Of a stretch of 64,000 bases of DNA, positions 57,329-64,000 are shown one piece after another. The notes beneath the pieces were generated by a model. It ran no database searches, had not been told where the DNA came from, and saw only the letters and a program-made list of their open reading frames with translations. The translations under genes were made by a program, and so were the position numbers. Origin of the DNA: Timema cristinae (Eukaryota > Arthropoda > Insecta > Phasmatodea > Timematidae); the NCBI GenBank assembly GCA_039000515.1, contig JBCFYV010011135.1, positions 31,029,876-31,093,875 on the forward strand, given 5' to 3'. Within the stretch, counting starts at the first letter, position 1, and each line of letters begins with the position of its first letter.

Positions 57329-57567
57329 CACCTCGGTGGCCGCATGGTTTCACTCATATAATAGACTAGACTGCAGATGACAGGGAGATCTAAGTTCGAA
57401 ACTCGGTTGGGTGTACTGAGAGTGTTTTAAAAAAAATTGTTTTACACTCACCCTCCACGCAAGTGTGGGTACACTTCCCAAAAATTTAGCCTTCCTCATC
57501 TCTAAATCCATTAATACATGGGCGTTTAATCAGAACGGGTAGTAAAACATAGTGCTAAAAAAAAGTT
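57329..57567 (+). mobile_element. tRNA-derived SINE, family B
   Basis: CCACCTCGGTGGCCGCATGG, B-box-like AAGTTCGAAACTCGG, body CCTCCACGCAAGTGTGGGTA, tail GAACGGGTAGTAAAACATAG and an A run. Confidence 0.75.
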
Positions 57568-58762
57568 TTTTTTTTCACGCGAAAATTATCACTGGCGTTT
57601 TCCGACCTCCCTCTACGCTAATGCCAGATAACTCTGGGGGGGCGGGGGGGGGGATAGATCCAAAATGTTATCCCTAAGACTTTCCTTACTCTCTTCACGC
57701 TAATGCCGAATAAATTTGGGGAAAGGGGGCTCGCATAAATTATCCTTGTGGTTTTCCACACTCTCTCCACACTTTTGCCGTAAACACTAGGATGGGTAGT
57801 TTCCCAGCTCCTAAGCAATAACTTCTCCTCCAATCCTGACGCCTCTAGACCATGAGGGGGAGGGGGGGTGTTTGTGTGGGGGGGAGGGGGGGTGAACCAT
57901 AGAGAAATGTATACTATGGAGAGGACATCAAAGGTTAAAATATTCAGTCAAGTGTTTTTGGGTGGTTTTTCCACTGAGTCTCAATAATTTTAGTTCTGTC
58001 GAGTGACCGCTTCGAACGCTAGTGTTTCAACTTTTGGTTTCTTTAGAAGCGTCATGTTACTATGGCAACCAGTACTTTACAGTGTTGTCTATGTTTACCT
58101 TCATTTTCATCATTCATTGAGTTAAAGTATGTCTGGCCCGTAATGGTTTGCGCGGTTGAGGGAAAGGGGGGTTGCATTCACAATGTACTTACAACAGACA
58201 CTTGGATCATAAACGCAGGTACGAGAACCGCCACTTGCTAAAGGAGGGGGTGGGGAGTACGAGTCCCAGCTTATTGTATTTACAGTTTTAAGAAAACCCT
58301 CCCAAACCAGCAGAGTAAGTTTCATGTCTGTAGGCCTGGCTTTGATACTTTATTGAATGGGGGTCCAAATAAAGACATGCTAATTTTGATAAGTATAATT
58401 TCAACGTTGTAATTAGATTTATAGCACCATACGTGAGGAAAATAGTTTATTTTATTTTATTTTGGACATCTTTACCCCCAAAATAATAGACTAGAAGTTA
58501 GATCGAAAATTAAAATATTTTGTCCCTCTTGGATGCCAATGTTTATTAAGATTTTAGTCGAAATATATCAATTTGTCCAAATATTACGAAGAAACATTCG
58601 TTACATTTCTCTTTTTATCTTGAAACGTAAAGAACTTAATAAAAGATACATAAGATATGGTTTCTTAGATTATGTCAATATAAGGTGGAACATCAAAAAA
58701 ACAAAAGCTCTATAATGAAAACATTTTGGCAATTAGTTAATTAACTATTACAAACACGACAT
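57568..58762. other. Non-coding stretch, G-rich patches
   Basis: G-rich runs at 57637-57652 and 57855-57892, and three imperfect repeats of about 75 bp between 57600 and 57800 (CTCTACGCTAATGCC / CTCTTCACGCTAATGCC / CTCTCCACACTTTTGCC). No gene seen. Confidence 0.45.
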
Positions 58763-59145
58763 TTGAAGTGGGAATGTAAGGGACGCGAGGAAAAAACAGT
58801 GTTTAGTTTTAATATCAAAACAATTTTTTGGTCTAAATAAATAAAATATGCTTCAACATAAATATGTAGTTTAATTTTCTTCACATGATGATGTCAATAG
58901 TTGTTGGATATCTGTCATAAGCATGGCGGTATTACCTAAAAAAAACCTTTTAAATGAAGAGAAAAAGTTGTCATTATATTCCAGGACACCATTTACAGAT
59001 ATTCAAGAACTATCAATATCACCATTTGGAGGAAATTAAGCTCCATGTTTCTATTAAAGCCATATTCTATTTATTTTGATCAAAACAGTTTTTCTATATA
59101 AAATGAAAAACACAACTTTCCTCGCGTCTCCTACATCTTCTCCAT
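58763..59145. mobile_element. Long-hairpin MITE, copy 3 (diverged)
   Basis: Arms begin AAGGGACGCGAGGAAA and end TTTCCTCGCGTCTCC. The centre CTTTTAAATGAAGAGAAAAAG and inner arm TCTGTCATAAGCATGGCGG are shared with copies 1, 2 and 4. The outer TTAA sites are degenerate (TTGA / ATAA). A TGACGTCA palindrome lies 30 bp beyond the right end. Confidence 0.7.
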
Positions 59146-59149
59146 AAGG

Positions 59150-60436
59150 CTTAAAAGCTCCTTCTGGTTCTGCGCATGACGTCAGCTTAGGGGGACTTGC
59201 CTTAACTGTGAGCATTGTGCGCTGTGGCGTGTTATTGAGTTATCTTAGATTTCAACAATACACATTGTCTAAATCACTACAAAATAATGTAGAAGTATGT
59301 AGCGATCTTTTAGAATGTTTATAGCAAGAATAATAGGGGTGTGAAATAATAAAATTACATATATTTTAACATCATTATGCAAAGTGAACGAACTTGTTAA
59401 ATCCTTCAAACAAGGATAATAAAAACAATAGATTAATATTTTACTACTCGAAATATTATTATGCAGACGTTAAAGAACACGTCTTGTTTCAATAACTCCA
59501 CCAATATTAGATTAAATTATGAATGTCAAACCAAATCCTTGACTTGAACGAATAGAGCACAAGAAAAACGTATTTTGGTCACAACAGAAAACAATACAAA
59601 ATATAATATGTAACCAAGAAAAGCAAAGAACATTCAGAATATTTTAAACCATTATTAAGTAAACTTTTATTCCTTTTTCATTATAAACACCTATTTTATA
59701 ACTGCAATATTAAGGACAAATTTATTAACTCTTTTGATTTTTTAAAAATCTATTATTGGAAATCACTTTTTTTCCTTTCTCATATAAATATAAAATAATG
59801 CAATTGTGAAATTTTTCAACCTTGAAATTTTGATGAATCATTACGTTTAATATGCCCCAAACCCCAAAAAATGAAGTTAACAATTATATATGTCCCTGGG
59901 TCTTGATCCTAGAATATTTAATGAAATTGATATTTAATATGGCTATAGCTCAGGATTTTTATTCAGACGCTAGCTTTTAAATTAAGAGTAATTTACTGAA
60001 AGGTGATTTGTTTAAATTTCAAATTTTTTTTACAAGTGCTTTAACGATTTAGTTTAAAATGGATATCTAATGAGTGTTTATCTAATGATAAACACTGTAT
60101 ACTTATTTCTCTGGTAAAAAATCATTTATGAGCAGTTTACTAATGAGTAATGGTTAATTTATTCCAAAGAGCTTTATCTTTCTATATTTTTGTGGATAGT
60201 AAAGTAAAATATGACATTGCAAAGACTTCTGGACATCTTTTTGTGCAAAATGATCAAAACAGATTGTGGCTGGATGGAAATAATATAATTAGCTTAGAAT
60301 AAATAGTCTTAATTTAATGAAGAAATTATTTTGTAAATATAAAAAATAAAAATAAATATGAAGGAAACAATATTAAATTATTTTAAATATTTAACAAGTC
60401 TCTTAAAAAATACATAAAGTTAGAAATTTTATCTTA
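59150..60436. other. AT-rich non-coding stretch
   Basis: It contains TGACGTCA (CRE-like) at about 59177-59184 and nothing else identifiable. Confidence 0.35.
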
Positions 60437-60668
60437 TTTTTTCCCCCACGTCCATCTGGGTTATACGCATTTATTTACATAAAATAATATGGATATGAGA
60501 AATGTAAAATTTAGAGGATATATACCCTCATATTAATACGAAGAGAAGAGGAAACCATTTATGAAAACCCACCCTTATCACACTCAGATGAGAATCGAAT
60601 CTGATCCTTCACCCTCAATAGCAAACAAGAATAGATTGGCTTGACCAAGGCTAAGACCATGTGATCAC
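60437..60668 (-). mobile_element. SINE family B, old copy
   Basis: The minus-strand head (TCACATGGTCTTAGCC-like), B-box-like AGATTCGATTCTCATC and a diverged tail (ATGCGTATAACCCAGATGGA) show an old member of the family. Confidence 0.5.
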
Positions 60669-60729
60669 CTATGCCTGCCAAACTAAACAGTCAAATCACT
60701 TGGTGTACATCTACGACAGGAGTTTCAAG

Positions 60730-61654
60730 TAGAGATGGGCGAAACCGTGATTTTACGATATCAGTGGGTACAGTGACTGTGATTTTCAAATATCGGTGAT
60801 TTATACCAGTGATTTTTCACTGTGACCTGTGTTCACAGTGTTTTGATGGACCGATATTTTTTCACATTTCTACCAAGGTCAAAGCCAGTATTTAGCTGCT
60901 GTCCGAGTAGGTGAGTACAATCGAGTATGGAGTATGGAGTATTTATAAGTATTGCGTATTGGGTATTTAGTATTTTCTCGAATAGTCTCATGAGTATCGG
61001 TTGGAAGGAAACTAATTACTCGGGTGTTTGGCGGCTTGCAATGGAATTCGATACTTAAAGGCTTAACATAACCTCTTCTTGTCGGCACTGACATTGACAA
61101 TCGACATACATCTAACTAATCTTTCAAGGTTTCATCTGGGTTTCATGTTTCCTGACTAATGTACAGTCAATACAAAAGTATGCGTTTTAAGATGTTTTAT
61201 ACAGTTGATAAGAAAAGAAAGCAAAACATATGTTATTAATATTTTATAGTGTAATGTTATGTAAACAAATATTTTGTATTGAAAACGCATTTGAATGAAA
61301 CATTTAAACAATTAAAGTCATTTTTACGTAGCAATCTGATACTGTTTTTGAAAAATGAGCTCTATGAAATCAAGTGTTTTAAATAGAAATAGCACGTAAA
61401 ACATGCCAGTCAATAAGGTCGATTCCCAATTATCTGGTAGAAAATAAAAGAATAACAAAGACCGCGAAGCGAGTATTTACTTGAGTGTCTTGAGGAAGCA
61501 ATACTAGCTCCGTGGCTCGAGTAACTGTTGCCATCTGATGCGAGTATGAAGTATCTCCGATCACTGATATCTCAATCACCGATACTTTTGAGATCGAGTA
61601 ACTGGGAGTATCGGTGAAAAAAAATCACAGTCAGTGATATATCGCCCATCTCTA
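60730..61654 (+). mobile_element. Non-autonomous element with TAGAGATGGGCG termini (hAT-like)
   Basis: The left end TAGAGATGGGCGAAACCGTG and the reversed right end TAGAGATGGGCGATATATCA share 13 bases, followed by related subterminal GTGATTTT / CAGTGAT motifs at both ends. TAGAGATGGGC-type ends are common in insect hAT elements. No transposase is coded and I could not confirm an 8-bp duplication. Confidence 0.65.
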
Positions 61655-62074
61655 CTCACCTTACTTCCTCACACCACACCCACAACCTACGTTCTAAAGT
61701 TTAATACTGAAGCCCTTGTCTGGAGAGCCGTTCACTGACCGAAACGATTAAGATCAAGGGATACTCTTTCACAAAAAACCCTCCCCCAGAGAGAAAGAAA
61801 GTAAAAAAAAAAGTATTACAACCCTGGAAAGAGATATTCTTTTAAGATCATTACAGTTTCCCACACGTTCTAAAGTGTATCACTGCTAAGTTTGAAACCC
61901 ACGTAGTGAACTGAGGTCGTCCACCAACACAGCACAGATGTTAACATCCAGACCACCACCTGCTTCCGGAGGGCCCGGGAGAGAAACACACATCCTCTAG
62001 CCTCCAGGATCAATAAATCTGGAATAAATTAGCCTTCCTCTAGTTGTATTTCATACCTAACTAATATTCTTGAA
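61655..62074. other. Non-coding stretch, nothing recognised
   Basis: It partly resembles 32560-32890: phrases such as AGAGATATTCTTTTAAGA and CCAGGATCAATA recur, so an old dispersed repeat is likely. Confidence 0.4.
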
Positions 62075-62365
62075 GCTGGTGACCTGGTGGTCTAGGGGTA
62101 AGTGTCAGACTTCTATGCTGGCGGCCGGGGTTCAATCCTCGGTCCCGGCACAGATTTATCTGATTACCAAACCCTTCCTTCACCTCTGACAAGACATCTT
62201 ATGTGGGAATGCCAGGCCTCCACCGTGGTTCGGATTCCACGTTTAACTGTAGGTCCTTCATTTCATCTCACAATCACCTACCATTACACATTAGCGTAAG
62301 TGCGTATAACCCGAACGGGTAGTAAGACGCGGTGTTTATAATATAATAATAATAATAATAATAAT
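62075..62365 (+). mobile_element. tRNA-derived SINE, family A, full length
   Basis: TGGTGACCTGGTGGTCTAGG, B-box-like GGGGTTCAATCCTCGGTCCC, body with two small deletions, tail GAACGGGTAGTAAGACGCGG and AAT repeats. Confidence 0.85.
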
Positions 62366-62837
62366 TATTCTATGAAATTGAATGCTGAAAGACTTGCATA
62401 AAATAGCTTCTATTTGTATTCAATTTTCAAACATGTACCAGGGTAGGGGTCTCTTAAAATAGTTTCTAAATGCATCCAGTTTTAAAAAAAAATTGCTAGA
62501 ATGGATGTAAATAGATTACTAATAGACAACATATAATTTAAAAAAAAAAAAAACATGCAATAGTGTTTGTGTAAATGCATGATTTCTAGTTGACTTTATC
62601 ACAAAGTTGATGGAATATTATGCATGCTCTTAATATAGATTATAAATGTAAATAAGCAATTTTTTAATGCAAATTTTAAAAAAGAACTGTGTGCGTAACA
62701 TGTTTTATTGAAATTTGATAAAATTATCACTATTAAAAAAAAATCTAAACAACTGGTCCGTTAACAATGGCCAAAATAATATGGGTCAAAAATATGGCCT
62801 AGTAGAATATCAATATATTTAATAAATTAATTTAACC
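62366..62837. other. AT-rich non-coding stretch
   Basis: Nothing recognised. Confidence 0.35.
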
Positions 62838-63072
62838 CGCTACTCTAACGTTGGACTAGACTGCTGAAGACGTGGAAGATCCGAGGTTCAGCCCCAGTTG
62901 GGTGCACTGAAGGTGGATTTTCCTAAATGTTTTTTTTTTAGTTTCAGCTCCACGCAAATGTGGGTGAATTTCCTCTAACTAAGCCTTATTAATCCCTAAC
63001 CCATTAGTGTAAGTATTACATAGGGGCGTATAGACCGAACAGATAGTGAGACAAAGTATTAAAAAAAATTTA
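62838..63072 (+). mobile_element. SINE family B, head degenerate
   Basis: B-box-like CCGAGGTTCAGCCCCAG, body CAGCTCCACGCAAATGTGGG, tail GAACAGATAGTGAGACAAAG and an A run. Confidence 0.65.
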
Positions 63073-63215
63073 AACAAAATTAATAAATGACTATACATTG
63101 TGAAGTTCTGGTTCGTCGCGTTGAGCGTCGCTTGAAGTTACACCGTTTAATTAGCTGGTAATTGCCCCTTGGTCGAGCACTAATTAAATCGGTACGTTTT
63201 TTTTGATGTTGTGAG

Positions 63216-63586
63216 TTAAGGTTGCAGGAAGAGCGCACAAGTAATTTTACAGTTTTTATAGCATTACAATTTTTTGACCAAAATAAATCAAGTATTTCTC
63301 CAGTAGCAACATAGAGTTTAGTTTTCTGCACATTCTGATAATAACAGATCTTGAATATCTGTCAAGAATGTCCTGGAAAGTTGTCAAAACATTTTAAATA
63401 AAGAGAAAAAGTTTTGACAACATTTCAGGACATTCTTGACAGATATTCAAGATCTGTTGATATTAAGCATGTGCAGAAAACTAAACTCTATGTTGCTACT
63501 GGAGGAATATTTGATTAATTTTTGCCCAAAAATTTATATTCTATAAAAACTGAAAAATACTTGCACTCCCTTCTGCCGCACCTTAA
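63216..63586. mobile_element. TTAA-flanked long-hairpin MITE, copy 4
   Basis: TTAA at 63216-63219 and 63583-63586. The inner arms AACAGATCTTGAATATCTGT and ACAGATATTCAAGATCTGTT are perfect complements. The centre is TTTAAATAAAGAGAAAAAG. Imperfect direct repeats of about 40 bp (with TCGAGCACTAATTAAA and TCGAGCGCCAATTAAA) flank the element outside the TTAA sites. Confidence 0.85.
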
Positions 63587-63861
63587 TTGGTATTTATAGC
63601 CCCGTGATCGAGCGCCAATTAAAGAGTTATTGTATAATTAATACACACTTTTTATGTTGACATGTTTTTATTTTTAAATCTCAGTTTGTTTCTAGAGAAA
63701 ATAGATCATGTCGTCGAAGTATATACGCGGCCTATAGTATGAGCGCGGACAGAAGTTGCAGTCCGAGTAGTTCAAGGACTGGACGCCAAGTGACGAGTGA
63801 TTATGAGCAGTCAGTTCTGTGCCTTACATTGCACCATTCTTCGTATATATCCATTGCTCAT

Positions 63862-63992
63862 GGAAGCTTCGAGAAGGTTTAGTTTAGAAAAACAAAATAC
63901 AAGACAAAAACATCTCGGTTTTACTGGGAGGTTCTAGAGCCGGAAAATGACTCAAGTTACATTTTAAAATCTCTACTAGAACTTTCCAGAAG
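63862..63992 (+). promoter_or_regulatory. Heat-shock-element-like motif cluster
   Basis: GGAAGCTTCGAGAAG at 63862-63876 and AGAACTTTCCAGAAG at 63978-63992 both fit the three-unit heat-shock factor consensus nGAAnnTTCnnGAAn without mismatch. A weaker two-unit form, GTTCTAGAGC, lies at 63931-63940. Two perfect sites within 130 bp at the window edge suggest the promoter of a heat-inducible gene to the right, which is not visible. Confidence 0.55.
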
Positions 63993-64000
63993 AGGAAGTT

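Noticed and set aside
6390..63072. tRNA genes suggested by strong B-box motifs
   Set aside because: All lie in SINE bodies with target duplications or A/T-rich tails; none folds into a full tRNA with an acceptor stem as far as I can judge.

Overview
The window looks like AT-rich nuclear DNA from an arthropod, most likely an insect. It has spliced genes with GT-AG introns, several tRNA-derived SINE families with target-site duplications, a Helitron, hAT-like elements, hairpin MITEs, a Polinton/Maverick fossil, TTAGG-type repeats and very abundant minisatellites. I could not fix the order; a hemipteran-like genome is only a guess. Nothing prokaryotic is seen.

The only host genes I can support are two gamma-glutamyltransferase (GGT) paralogs arranged tail to tail. 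The plus-strand gene enters from the left edge and ends at 5676 (4 exons visible). The minus-strand gene runs from at least 53368 down to a stop at 15901 (7 exons, one open frame through all splice junctions). Shared exons have identical lengths (241 and 114 nt) and intron phases, so the pair arose by duplication. The two copies are damaged differently. The plus copy keeps the catalytic threonine and most active-site residues but has a 1-nt frameshift in its last exon. The minus copy has no frame damage but carries Ala at the catalytic Thr and has lost the second oxyanion glycine, so it looks like a pseudoenzyme.

Layout: 1-5676 plus-strand GGT tail, its last intron holding a Helitron and a 68-bp satellite; 5.7-15.9 kb gene-free DNA between the convergent genes (SINEs, a 47-bp array, a hAT-like element with a nested SINE, about 775-bp tandem repeats); 15.9-25.0 kb minus GGT exons G-D with hairpin MITEs and a GGTAC-rich array; 25.0-51.6 kb one 26.5-kb intron of the minus gene containing a shattered Polinton (26.5-29.8 kb, perhaps to 31.2 kb), a SINE cluster, hAT/Tigger-like remnants and two large arrays of one 51-bp satellite in opposite orientations, then a 22-bp C-rich array; 51.6-53.4 kb minus GGT exons C-A; 53.4-64 kb repeats, MITEs, a hAT-like element and, at the far right edge, heat-shock-element-like motifs that suggest a stress gene just outside the window.
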